Assembly (NCBI GenBank): GCA_024803745.1
Contig: JANJXV010000040.1
Span: 3,578,859-3,642,858, forward strand
Length of the DNA: 64,000 bases
Reading direction: 5' to 3'
Origin: Megascapheus bottae
Lineage: Eukaryota > Chordata > Mammalia > Rodentia > Geomyidae
Shown here piece by piece: positions 11,166-21,338 of the stretch (position 1 is the stretch's first letter; each line of letters starts with the position of its first letter). The notes under the pieces are model-generated. The model was not told the origin of the DNA. It did not search any database and was given only the letters and a program-made list of their open reading frames with translations. Both the position numbers and the translations under genes were made by a program.

Positions 11166-11805
11166 GGGCTGGTGGTGGGGATCCGTGGGGAGGACCGTGA
11201 GGAATGGGGGGATCCCGTGGGGAGGATTGTGGGGTTGGGGGAGGGCCGTGGGGAGGACCACGGGGATGGAGGGATCCCGTGGGGAGGACCGTGAGGAATG
11301 GGGGGATCCCGTGGGGAGGACTGTGGGGATGGGGGGATCCCGTGGGGAGGACCATAAGGGATGGGGGGATCCCGTGGGGATGGGGGGATCCCGTGGGGAG
11401 GACTGTGGGGATGGGGGGATCCCGTGGGGAGGACTGTGAGGAATGGGGGGATCCCGTGGGGAGGACTGTGGGGATGGGGGGATCCCGTGGGGAGGACCGT
11501 GGGGATGGGGGGATCCCGTGGGGATGGGGGGATCCCGTGGGGAGGACTGTGGGGATGGGGGGATCCCGTGGGGATGGGGGGATCCCGTGGGGAGGACCGT
11601 GAGGAATGGGGGGATCCCGTGGGGAGGACTGTGGGGATGGGGGGATCCCGTGGGGATGGGGGGATCCCGTGGGGAGGACTGTGGGGATGGGGGGATCCCG
11701 TGGGGATGGGGGGATCCCGTGGGGAGGACCATAGGGATGGGGGAATCCCATGGGGATGGGGGAGGACCGTGGGGATGGGGGGATCCCGTGGGGAGGACCG
11801 TGCGG
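11166..11805 (+). repeat. G-rich minisatellite of 31-bp and 19-bp units, about 20 copies
   Basis: The long unit is GATCCCGTGGGGAGGACTGT + GGGGATGGGGG (31 bp). The short unit lacks the 12-bp AGGACTGTGGGG and is 19 bp. Short units follow long ones repeatedly (for example about 11367, 11512, 11562, 11643, 11694). The + strand carries G4 to G6 runs throughout and the non-template strand of ETV6 is the G-rich one, so G-quadruplexes are possible. The overlapping frames of up to 341 aa on both strands are repeat artefacts. Confidence 0.96.
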
Positions 11806-13251
11806 AGAGGGAACTGTAACCTGTGCCATGCCTGCTGTAACACTGGCCCGTGGGGTTTGGTCTGGCCGGGGAGACAATGGGAGGCACCTGTTTTTTCGGG
11901 GGGCAGTGGTGTGGCCCTGGCTCACGCCTGTCCTGGCTGATGCCTGGGCCTGCACTGCTTTGTGCTGGCCTCTCACCCTGTCTGGTCACTGCACACCTGG
12001 TGGCCACATGTGTCCTCTCTGAAACGTGGACATAGGGACTTTGGCTAAAATCTGTCTGAGGATCCCGAGCATGAGCCGGGTGGGAGATTGGGTTCTGCGC
12101 ATCTCCAGACACACTTCTGTGTCTGCCAATTGGAGATGTATGTGACCAATCCAGACCAGATCCTCAGAACTCCAGGAAGACCTGGGTAGGTGACTGCTCT
12201 GTCACCTCCTCACCAGACTTACACCTGCCAGGTGTACAGCTTGACGCAGTGGGCGGGGAGAAGGGGGGGCGGTCCTTACCTTTCTGTTACGCTGCACAGT
12301 AGGGACATGAAAACAGGAAGTGGATCTTTCCTTTCTCTGCCCAGTTTCTCCCGCCAAGCACATGGAAGCACACAGTAGGTCTGTCTGTGGTTTGCGTCTC
12401 AAGAATGTTGGCTGAGGGAGGGAGTAAGGACACCCAGTGTTGACTCACCAGCCGCCCGCCCGGAGGGCCAGCTCCGTGGTGGCAGGGGAGTGGAGGGAGG
12501 GCTGGAGTGAAGCAAGCACAAGGCCTTTTTGTTATTCTTTGTCCTTGCTTTCAGGGGAAGAATGTGCGGAGAGCGGGCGCGTCACGGCGCCTGGGGCTGG
12601 CCAGCTCGGGGGCCCGAGCACTGGAGGACGTCTCCTCGTGACTTGGCACTGGGGGAGGTTTGTTGGGTTTGTCTGAGATGACCCTAAGTCCTCTAAAATC
12701 CAGGTTTCCCTGGTTTTCAGATCCTGCAGAGAGAGGGTGTGCGTGTGCGTGTGTGAGATCTGACTCTCTCATTTGTAGTCTCTGCCCTGGCCTTCCGATG
12801 CTTCCTGCACAGCCTTAGGTTCGATTGTCTGCGCTGGGAAAGGAGCACTTTCCAGCCAGCCTGGCCTCTCTGCATTTCCTTGTTCTGCTTTTCTCAGCTG
12901 CAGTGGCCAAAAGGGAATCTGGATTTCACCTGGTCTGGCCTGCTGTAGTCTGATCTGATGAGAAGTTTCTGCCTTGGGGTACTTATAAAGTTCTAACCTA
13001 TTATCGAAATAGAAGAACACAAGCTGGCATGTCCCGCACACACACCTCCAGAGGGGCTTCCAGGAAAACGATGGCCGGGGCCCAGGCCCCCCTCGTACTG
13101 GGCGGAGCCGGGGAAGCGGGTGCCCACCTGGCTGCTCACACCTGCGCCCCTCTTGGGAGGGGCTGGACTTGCCGAGTCTCCGTGGGTGCCGGGGAACGGT
13201 GTGGGAGCCACCCACAGCACTTGTTCATTTTTGATGGCTCCCCTCCTCCTC
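11806..13251. other. Unique intron 1 sequence
   Basis: GC-rich and repeat-poor. Contains a short TG/CG tract near 12737-12757. No gene recognised. Confidence 0.5.
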
Positions 13252-13402
13252 CTCTTTGCATGGGGATGAAAACTCGGGCCTCTGCCCCACTCTTTTTTGC
13301 TTTGGTTGCTTTTCAGATAAGGTCTGCTTTGTGCCTGGCCTCCTGCCTCTATGCCTCCAATGTCCTGGGACTACAGGCATGTACCACCATGCTGGCTGCC
13401 CT
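13252..13402 (-). mobile_element. B1-like SINE fragment with ID-like part, antisense
   Basis: GGGATGAAAACTCGGGCCTC resembles an inverted ID box B region, and TCCTGGGACTACAGGCATGT the inverted 5' part of a B1-like element. Confidence 0.6.
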
Positions 13403-14667
13403 GCCGTCTGCGTATCTGGAGGGCGTTGGACTTAAGGGGCTCTAAGGCCCCTGGCAGGGGCTCTTCAGAAGCCAGGGCTCCTCTGCAGGCAGGCAGCAGT
13501 CCCTGATGGCTTCGGGCCCAGTGTGCACACATTGGACACCACAGTGCCTGTGAGCGTAAGGTAGCTGTTGAAACGCTGTCTTTGTGTTTGCATTCCATCC
13601 TGATGATTGCAGGTGACTGCGGCCGGGTGGCACCTGGCCGCCCCTGGGTACACACAGGGTTAAGGGGATCCGATGGCCAAGGCAGAGCAGACTGGGTGCC
13701 TCCCCCCTGAAGGGCCTGACTGGTCACCTCACAGCTGGTCTGTAATAAAACCTCCTGAATAGAATGCCAGGACCTCCCTGTGCCACACCGTGAGCCAGGC
13801 AGCTCCGGCAGGTCCCCCCTGCTCCTCGTCTGGGCCCACACTGGGGCCCCGTGTTTATGCAGAGAAGCAGGGGGCAGCTGGCTCTTTGTGAGCAGGGTCG
13901 AGACACCCTAGGGCATTTCTGAAGTTGCCAGGTGGGTGGGTGGGAGGGAAGGACCTTGAGTGTCTTCCCTAGGCTGTGTGGGGACCCAGCGAGCCCTTCC
14001 CAGCCCTCCCTGGCCTGTGTGGGGACCCTGTGCCCCCTCTCCAGGCCTCCCATGTGGAAGCCTAGTCTCTAGGACACTGTGGTCCTGGCTCTGCTTTCTG
14101 ATCGAGCCCATAGTTTACCTTTTGCCTCCTCTGAGTGGAATCTGGGCTGAAACCTTGTCTGTCGGACACCTGAGCCGTGGTTGGTTTTTCCTGTTTGGGG
14201 AGCCTTCTGCTTCACAAGGAGCAGTTTGTACCCTCCGGTCGTCCCTTCTGCCAGAGGGCCAGCTCCTGTGGTTTGAAAAAGAAGACGAACCTGTATTCTG
14301 TAGAAAAGGCCCATTGTTCCCTGGGCACGCCTGTGCCCAGTGTCCTGGACGCCTCTGCTGCCTCTGGAGGGAGAGTGCCGAGCAGGCACGGGCACTCTGA
14401 CCTGGGAACTGGGAGAAAGCAGAAGTGAGGGTTCAGCTGCCTGGAGGAGTCAGAGGGGCAAGGAGTGGAGAGGAGAGCCACGCTTCCCTTGATTAGAGGT
14501 GTTTGGTATCCCATCGACTGAGGCATCACGGCTCCCAGGCTCCCTCGGCCGCAGGGGGGGGGGCAGGGGAGGGGTGGGCAGGTTGTCAGTGGAGCCTGGT
14601 GGCAGGCGCCTGGAATCCCAGCAGCTTGGGGTGGGTTTGGAAAGGTCACCGTCCAGGGCTGGTCTGG
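13403..14667. other. Unique intron 1 sequence
   Basis: No recognised gene or repeat apart from short G runs near 14553. Confidence 0.5.
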
Positions 14668-14866
14668 CACGCAGGCTGGCGTAGTGGCTGGCGCCTGTGA
14701 TCCCCCTTACACGGGAGGAGGACGGGGGTCTCAGAATTGAGGTCCTGCCCTGAAAGTGAAGCACCCAGAGAGACAGACGGGGTGGGGTACAGGGGCAAAG
14801 CATCTGCCTGGCAGGTGGGAGTCCTGCGCTCAAACCCCAGCACCACCCGTGACTAAGAACCAAGCG
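14668..14866 (+). mobile_element. Old B1-like + ID-like composite SINE
   Basis: GGCTGGCGTAGTGGCTGGCG resembles a B1 5' end; GGTACAGGGGCAAAGCATCT and CGCTCAAACCCCAGCACCAC resemble an ID body with box B. Lacks a Geo tail. Confidence 0.7.
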
Positions 14867-15380
14867 GTGCCCTTGTCTTATTACCACGGTCTCCTCGTGA
14901 GGGCATCAGGCCACTCCGGCCTCGCCCCAGCACAGGGTCCTGCCTGTGTCTGAAGTGTCTCGGGGCACTGTCTCTGGGAGGAGCACAAACACTCGCGCTT
15001 CCTGCACTGCCCCCCGCTTCCTTCGTGGTACTTGCCGGACTCTGTTCATTTTCTGTCTGCTCCCGGCCTTTGTACTCATTAGACCCAGCTTGGAGCCTTT
15101 AAAACCAAAAACTCACCGTGGGGCACTGTGGGGCAACAAGAGTCAGGAGCTCCGGGGAAGAGGCCACCATCGGGGTCTAGTGGACTTGTAGGTGGCTCTA
15201 AGTAAAGATGCTCGTGCCGAGAGAACGTGCACGGGGTTTGTGGGACACTCGGGGTCTCACCCCGTCCCAGCCTGCCTCATCCAGCCAGCTCTGGGCAGGA
15301 CATTGGCGCGAGATGACCCGAGCTAGAGCATAAACTGGGAGCTTAGTTTTTGCCTGGTGCGGACGTCTCACTGTTAGAAA
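14867..15380. other. Unique intron 1 sequence
   Basis: Nothing recognised. Confidence 0.5.
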
Positions 15381-15682
15381 GAAGGCTGGGTGCGTGGCAC
15401 GGGCCTGGGGTCCCAGCTGCACAGGGGACACTGGCTCCACTGGCTGTGGTTGAGACCAGTCCACGCAAAACCTGAGTGAGACCCCTTCTTAACAACAAGC
15501 TGGGAGTGATGGAACACTCCGTCGTGCAGCCATGCGGGAGCCGAGGGTAGGCTCTGGGCAAATGTGTGAGACCCTATCTGAAAAGGAACTAAAGTGAAGA
15601 GAAGGCTGGGGGCATTGTGCAAGGTAAAGCACCTGCCTGGTAAGCTCAAGGCCTGAGTTCAACGCCATTACTGTCTGGGGGG
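15381..15682 (+). mobile_element. Old dimeric B1-like + ID-like SINE
   Basis: Two B1-like segments (GGCTGGGTGCGTGGCACGGG, and AGCTGGGAGTGATGGAACAC ending GAGACCCTATCTGAAAAGGA) are followed by an ID-like segment (GGCATTGTGCAAGGTAAAGC, CCTGAGTTCAACGCC). Strongly diverged. Confidence 0.7.
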
Positions 15683-17630
15683 AAGGAGCTGTAAGGAGGA
15701 GGGGGGGGGAGTGGGTGTGCCAGCCCCAGACCCCACCATAACTAGTGCCGCTCCTCCCAGCTGGAGCCCCGCCAGACCCAGTCAGCATCTCGCAGGCTGG
15801 CCTCCATCTCGCCAAGCTTCCCGAGTGATAGCTGACTAATCAGAGGCCCCAACTCTACCCATCCCTGCCTCTTCACTGCAAGCCTAGATTGGATTAGGGA
15901 GCCCGCTGCCAATTAAGTAAATAATTCACAAAGACTTTATGGACGGCCTACTGCATGCATGGCTTCACTCTGGGCCCAGGACGCCCAGAACCAAAGGCAG
16001 TGAGGGCAGGGCTCTCGGGCAGCTCTTGGGGCAGATGTTTACGCAGCGAATTAAAAGCTGAGGCCGCCTGGCCTAAGCACCATGCTGGCTGCGGGGTTTG
16101 GGAGTGGGGCACTCTCCAGATGGCCGCTTCCTCACCAGTAAAGCAGAGGTGTGGGCGCCACCCCCCAGCTGGCCCCTGGGGAGGGGCCCCGAGCCCAGGC
16201 CCTCCAGGCAAGGGGCACACAGGGGGAGGGAGGGAGGGAGGGAGGGAGGGAGGGAAGGAAGGTAGGAAGAAAGGGAGGAAGGACAGAAGGACGGAAGGGC
16301 TCTGGCACCGACCTCTTCCCTTGCACTGGCTTTGGGCAGCGTGCACTGAGGCCCCTAAAGAGAAGGTAGGTCAGGAGTGTGGGGGCCTTTGCTTCCCCGG
16401 GGATATGGGGCCCCCGAAGCCAGCCTGCCTCCCCACAGCCTGACAGGTGAGGAGGTCCCACTGTGGCTGAAGACACACGCGGGCGGGCACCAGGGGCGGG
16501 GTGTCCCTTGCCATGACAAGCTCACAAGCACCCCTTCGGGACACCACAGCGCACCCAGGTTTGAGAGTCCAACCCAGTGGTGTGTAGCTGGGGAGGCCGG
16601 GGTTCCTCCTACCTGAGACACCCCACCAGCACCAGAACGGGGGGCACCAAGGCCTCAGCCTTGACCTCCAGGGAGCCTGGCGGAGCAAGGGGGCTCCCAT
16701 CCCCAAGCCGGAAGCCTAGAGGCCTGGACGGGCTGGGGACTGTGGGCAGATCTGGTGGAGGGCGCAGTGGTCACTGAAGGGGAGGAGTTGGTCTCTGGAG
16801 ACACCCGGCGTACTCAGGAAGAGCCTTCCTCTCTGGGAGCCCCAGACACCGTGTCCCCAGGCCAGCCTCGGGAGAGTCCACCGGCTGCCATGGGGTGGAA
16901 GGAAATCTCCACATCTCCACCCTCGCCTGCTCGCTGTCTCTGTAGGAAGCCAGGAGGGAGCTGCTTTCCACAGAGGGTGGTGGGATGGGGCCGGGGCGTC
17001 TGAAGATGCCGGCCGCAGCCCCTGCCTGCACGTGGTGCCCCGCTGCCTGTCTTCAGCGAGGGCAGCAGGCTAGGCAGGCCGGAGCTGCCTCCCGACCCTC
17101 CCGGGCGCCCCGAGTTGTTAGGCAGGACCTGGGCACTTTTGAGAGCCGTAACCTAAGGAAGCTCTGCGAGGTTACAAGGTTGCTGCAGAAATTCCAGAAT
17201 TTGAACAGGATGCTTCTTGTGACCTAGAGCCTGGCTTGGGGAGGGGGAGCAGGGAGCGAGGAGCCCCAGGTGGGTCGGTCAGCGCTCCTCCCTGGAGTCC
17301 TCCCCAGAGTCTTGCCAACTAGGAGGGAGAGTGAGGGGCGTTTCCCCTCCCCTTTGTCCTCTTGATCACCCGTCTTTCGAGTGGCTGGGGTTCGGGGGAC
17401 GTCACTGTGTGGCACCGCATTGCTTCCCTTTGCTTGTCTGACTGAGCAGGAGACGAGCAGTGACGGAAGGTCTGCTCTGCCAGTCTCTAAGAAGAGTAAG
17501 GGCCGGTGTGGGCTTCAGAGGTCTCGGGGGCGGGGGGGGGAGCAAACACCAGTGTAGAGAAGCGCCACGACATGTTAATTGAGTTGTATAGTGGATGTGT
17601 ATCTCGGTGGGTGTGTCTGGTTGTTGGTTC
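15683..17630. other. Unique intron 1 sequence, GC-rich
   Basis: Contains the GGGA tract listed separately. Open frames of up to 162 aa around 15950-16700 run through that tract and show no domain. Confidence 0.5.
16218..16292 (+). repeat. (GGGA)n grading into (GGAA)n purine tract
   Basis: About ten GGGA/GAGG tetramers pass into GGAA-type tetramers with interruptions. It is a purine-only tract on the + strand, able to form triplex DNA. Confidence 0.92.
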
Positions 17631-17634
17631 CTAC

Positions 17635-18006
17635 GCCAGTGTGTGCAGCTCTCCCTCTTCTGATGGGTGAAGTGTGCGTGCGTGTGTGTGCATGTGTGTG
17701 TGTACATGCCCCCCTATGCCAGTGTGTGCAGCTCTCCCTCTTCTGATGGGTGAAGTGTGCGTGCGTGTGTGTGCATGTGTGTGTGTACATGCCCCCCTAT
17801 GCCAGTGTGTGCAGCTCTCCCTCTTCTGATGGGTGAAGTGTGCGTGCGTGTGTGTGCATGTGTGTGTGTACATGCCCCCCTATGCCAGTGTCTGCAGCTC
17901 TCCCTCTTCTGATGGGTGAAGTGTGTGTGTGTGTGTGCGTGCGTGCGTGTATGCATGCGTGTGTGTGTGTACGTGCCCCCGTGTGTGTGTACGTGCCCCC
18001 GTGCGT
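17635..18006 (+). repeat. 83-bp minisatellite with internal TG/CG tracts, about 4 copies
   Basis: GCCAGTGTGTGCAGCTCTCC begins units at 17635, 17718 and 17801, each 83 bp apart, and a fourth variant unit begins at 17884. Each unit has CTCTTCTGATGGGTGAAGTG followed by an alternating purine-pyrimidine TG/CG stretch and TACATGCCCCCCTAT. The last unit has an expanded TG tract and two 18-bp TACGTGCCCCCGTGTGTG-type repeats. Confidence 0.96.
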
Positions 18007-18061
18007 ATGCTCGTACCATATCAGGGCTGGATCTCAGCGCATTGTGTTCTTGCTTGGCCTT

Positions 18062-18222
18062 CTTGTTCATAGCTGGCCCTCTGCTGCTTGACTTGCTTTT
18101 CCGTTTTGCTGATTTGTTGAGGTGGAGGCTTTTGGATTTGCCTGCCAGGCCGGCTTCGCACGATGGTCCTCAGATCTCAGCCTTCCAATTATCTGGGATT
18201 CTAGGCATGAGCCACCTGCTGC
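18062..18222 (-). mobile_element. Degenerate 7SL/B1-like + Geo SINE, antisense
   Basis: TCCTCAGATCTCAGCCTTCC and TGGGATTCTAGGCATGAGCC are the inverted head; the Geo tail is reduced to a few bases around TGCTTGACTTGC. Confidence 0.75.
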
Positions 18223-18393
18223 CTGATGAGTGTGTTGGACCAGCAGGAGACCAGGGCGAGGGGGCGGGGGGAGGAAGAATGGTTTTGAATAGCAGTGGGT
18301 AGCTACCCTCCTGCCCCTGGCTTCTCCAGATCTTGCCTGGGGACTAAGCTTTATTAGTCCACTTTATACCACTGTAATAAAATACTTGAGGGG

Positions 18394-18600
18394 CCGGGAG
18401 TTTGGCCTTGTGGTTAAAGTGCTTGCCTAGCATGCACGAAGACCCGGGTTCGATTCCTCGGTACCACATATATAGAAAAAAGCCGGAAGTGGTGCTGAGG
18501 CTCAAGTGGTAGAGCTCTAGCCTTGAGAAAGTCCAAGGACAGTGCTCAGGCCCTGAGCTCAAGCCCAGGACTGGCAAAAAAATAAAAAATAAAATAAAAT
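18394..18600 (+). mobile_element. IDL-Geo dimeric SINE, full length
   Basis: GGTTAAAGTGCTTGCCTAGC (head with box A region), CCCGGGTTCGATTCCTCGGT (box B), then CCGGAAGTGGTGCTGAGG at 18483 and GAGCTCAAGCCCAGGACTGG. It ends in an A-rich AAATAAAAT tail; AAATACTTGAGG at 18379 and AAATACTTGAGG at 18595 look like target-site duplications. Confidence 0.96.
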
Positions 18601-18632
18601 ACTTGAGGCTGGGTGCTTCATGAAGAGTTTTA

Positions 18633-18870
18633 GCCAGGCACTGGTGGTTCACACTTATAATCCTTGCTACTCAAGAGGCTGAGATCTGAGGATTGCAATT
18701 CAAAGCCAGCCCGGGCACAAAAGCCCGTGAGACTCTGATCTCCAGTGAACCACCAGAAAACCAGAAGTGGAGCTGTGGCTCAACGTGGTAGAGCATCAGC
18801 CTGGAGCTGAAGAGCTCAGGGACAGTGCCCAGGCCCAGAGTTCAGGCCCTAAGACTGACAAAAAAAAAAA
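18633..18870 (+). mobile_element. 7SL/B1-like head + Geo tail SINE, full length
   Basis: AGCCAGGCACTGGTGGTTCA and GCTACTCAAGAGGCTGAGAT (head), CCAGTGAACCACCAGAAAAC (junction), AGAAGTGGAGCTGTGGCTCA and GCTGAAGAGCTCAGGGACAG (Geo), then an A tail. The 3' end leads into a GGAA microsatellite. Confidence 0.95.
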
Positions 18871-18912
18871 GGAGGAGGAAGGAAGGAAGGAAGGAAGGAA
18901 GGAAGGAAGGAA
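18871..18912 (+). repeat. (GGAA)n microsatellite on a SINE tail
   Basis: About eight GGAA tetramers following GGAGGAGGAA at the 3' end of the SINE. GGAA arrays are binding platforms for some ETS proteins. Confidence 0.92.
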
Positions 18913-20129
18913 GCAAACTAAGTTTTGTCTGCTCACCATTCTGGTGGCTGAAAAGCCCAAACAGAGTAGCTACAAGCCACGAGTTCTATCTTTCAGTGGG
19001 ACCAAAAGTCTCCCGCCTTGCACTGTCCAGCCCAGCATGGGAAAGGAGCTGACAGCAGCTTGACCTCTGTGGGCTTCTTTGGAATGGCATTGGCCTGTGA
19101 AGCCTGACCTGAGTTGTAAGGATTTGGGTGGGGTGTTCCTGTACCCGCTGTGTCCGTAAGGTTCACTGCAGAGAATGGCGATCTCAGAGGCCGTGTAGAA
19201 CTCTCCTGCTGGATTGTCCCTTCCTCTTCACTCTTAGATGGACGTGGGTCTGAGCCCCTGTTGCCTCCTGTCCACCCCACTCTCTCTGCACTCCAGAACT
19301 CTTATTTCGATGTCCAGTTACAGACCCGGGTTCCCTGCACTGGAGCAAAGTGTGTATTCGAGAGAGTCCGGGAGGCCAGGGCCCTGGCCTGGAGAGTTTT
19401 CGGGGGCAGCGTAGGTGGCACTGCGCGGCTCTGGTGGCGGAGGCATGAAGAGGGATGCACAGTGCACTGGGTGATCGCCGGGTTACAAGGAGGAGACGGT
19501 GTTACCGTGTTGGTGGGATCCGATGGGCCCACGTGGGTTCTCGGGTTAGGCAGGTGAGCGTCCGCCCGGGCCAGGTCGTGGTGTGCAATGTGGCAGGAAC
19601 CTGGGGGCCCGGGACTCCCTGGTTTGTGGGTGAGTGGCTCGGCTCCCGGGCTGAGTCTCTGGCCTTGTCACAAAGGCAGCATTCGACCACGCTCAGAGAA
19701 GTGGGCCGTGGCCGGGGGGCTCGGGCAAAGGCAGAGGCCTGTCTCCATCCCCGGGACGGGTGGGCACAGACGGGCACTGGGAGATGGACCCTGGCCGTGC
19801 CGCCCGCACGGGCACAGTCGCCCGGCCTGCACCCGCTGACTGCAGGTCGCCCGCCCCACCCCTGGTGCAGGTGCCCGGAGGTGTCTGTGGCCCCACACCC
19901 CCAGCTGGGGAGCCACTTGTAAAGCCACGCGGGCAGGGAAGGGCGGCTGGCCTGGAAGTCAGCAAGGCTCCTCTCATCACTAGACCTGATCTGATGTCAG
20001 GAAGTGGGCTGGGAGTGGGGTTGGGTCCTCTCCATGCCCTTCACTGGGTCCCCCCCTGGGCGGAAGCACCTAGCCCTGCCCGTCCCCTGACAAAGCTGAG
20101 AAGATTGGATCCATGAGAGGGGAGGCTGC
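18913..20129. other. Unique intron 1 sequence with a CpG-dense part
   Basis: 19380-19940 is visibly CpG-dense (for example CACTGCGCGGCTCTGGTGGC and GTGCCGCCCGCACGGGCACA). No promoter motif or exon was recognised. Confidence 0.45.
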
Positions 20130-20420
20130 CCGGAGACCCCTCCAAATTGAGATTGATGGCACTAGCTTTACTGTGGAATTAAATCATCAACATTTCTCAT
20201 TAAGGGAAACCACTGGAGCTCGTTTACTCTCTATTAAATGCTGCAGCCACTTAAACGATTGCTTTTTCTAACCAGCCTCCCATCTGCGATTTCCTTGTCC
20301 TTGCCATTGTCTGTGCATTGCTCCCACCCAGCTGACAATAATTATTTATAGTCTAATGTTCTAATGTTGACATTATTTACCCTCACGTCAGAATGTAATG
20401 GTGTGTGTTGGGTTTGCAGT
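20130..20420 (+). promoter_or_regulatory. AT-rich island, candidate conserved enhancer
   Basis: A sharp AT-rich block in GC-rich DNA and free of SINE sequence. It has TAAATCATCAAC, ACAATAATTATTTATAG and TTAAACGATTGC, resembling homeodomain/forkhead sites. Conservation cannot be measured here. Confidence 0.35.
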
Positions 20421-20864
20421 TGGCTAGGCATTATCTCGTGTTTCCTGGTTCCGTGACACACTGAACTCTGCCTTGGTGTGAGGCTCGCAGCTCAGATAGG
20501 TTCACGACTGCACAGGTGGGGGACCAAGCGCCAACTCCTTACCGCCTTCCGGCCACCAGAGACGTCCAGTGAAGAGGGCCCAGGGCCAGGTGTGCCTGAG
20601 CCCAGCCCAGAAGTGGCACCTGGTGGTTGAACTTTGCCCATGCTTTCAGGGTTTTAATCTTGCATCTTCCGGGTGTACTCTCAGGTATGTCCCTTGGGTA
20701 GACGTGCTAGGATCACAGACCTGTGCCCTGAAGAACTTTCCAGAAGATTCTTGGAGCTGCCAGGCGTGCTATCATGGATCTGGAGGGGATAGTTTGGTGC
20801 AGGGGACCAGGTGTGAGTTCACGTCTGGTAAATTGACTCAGCTCTGAGCAGGGTGAACCACTTC

Positions 20865-20958
20865 TTCCAACTCCTCCTTCTTCCTCTTCCTCCTCCTCCT
20901 CCTCTTCTTCCTCTTCTTCCTCCTCCTCCTCCTCTTCTTCTTCCTCCTCCTCCTCCTC
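20865..20958 (-). repeat. (TCC/TTC)n polypyrimidine tract
   Basis: About 95 bases of C and T only, made of TCC and TTC triplets, joined to the inverted tail of the next SINE. It probably grew from a GGA/GAA-type SINE tail. Confidence 0.93.
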
Positions 20959-21168
20959 CCAGGGCTTGAACTCAGGGCCTGGGCACTGACCTTGGACTTT
21001 CTCAAGGCCAGAGCTCCACCACTTGAGCCGCAGCACCACTTCCAACTTTGCAGTGGTTCCTTGGTGATCAGAGTCTCGGGGACTTTCCTGCCTGGGCGGG
21101 CTTTGAGCTGCGATCCTCTCCTCTCTTCCCTCCTGGGTGACAGGCGTGACACTCTGGGGCCTGGCTTG
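20959..21168 (-). mobile_element. 7SL/B1-like head + Geo SINE, antisense
   Basis: GGGCTTGAACTCAGGGCCTG and CACTTGAGCCGCAGCACCAC (Geo), then TCCTTGGTGATCAGAGTCTC and TGGGTGACAGGCGTGACACT (head). The purine-rich tail is the adjacent tract. Confidence 0.92.
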
Positions 21169-21338
21169 ACACTTGGTTTGTTTCTAATTCTTTTCCAGAG
21201 GAACAGAATACCCATTTTCCCTGTGACTTGCGGTGCAGGGCTACAGATCATGGCCCTGACCCCAGAGGTCCTGCCTTCCCTTCCGGGGGTTCTCCTGTGT
21301 TCTCTCCCGGTGATCCTCCTCCTTCCTCGACCAGTGAT

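Noticed and set aside
11087..12112. Open frame of 341 aa on the minus strand, with others of 285, 234 and 165 aa overlapping it on both strands
   Set aside because: All run through the 31/19-bp minisatellite and translate it in several frames at once; there is no start context, domain or homology.
17635..18006. Possible CRISPR-like array of regular 83-bp repeats
   Set aside because: Repeats are directly contiguous without unique spacers and lie in a vertebrate intron; it is an ordinary minisatellite.
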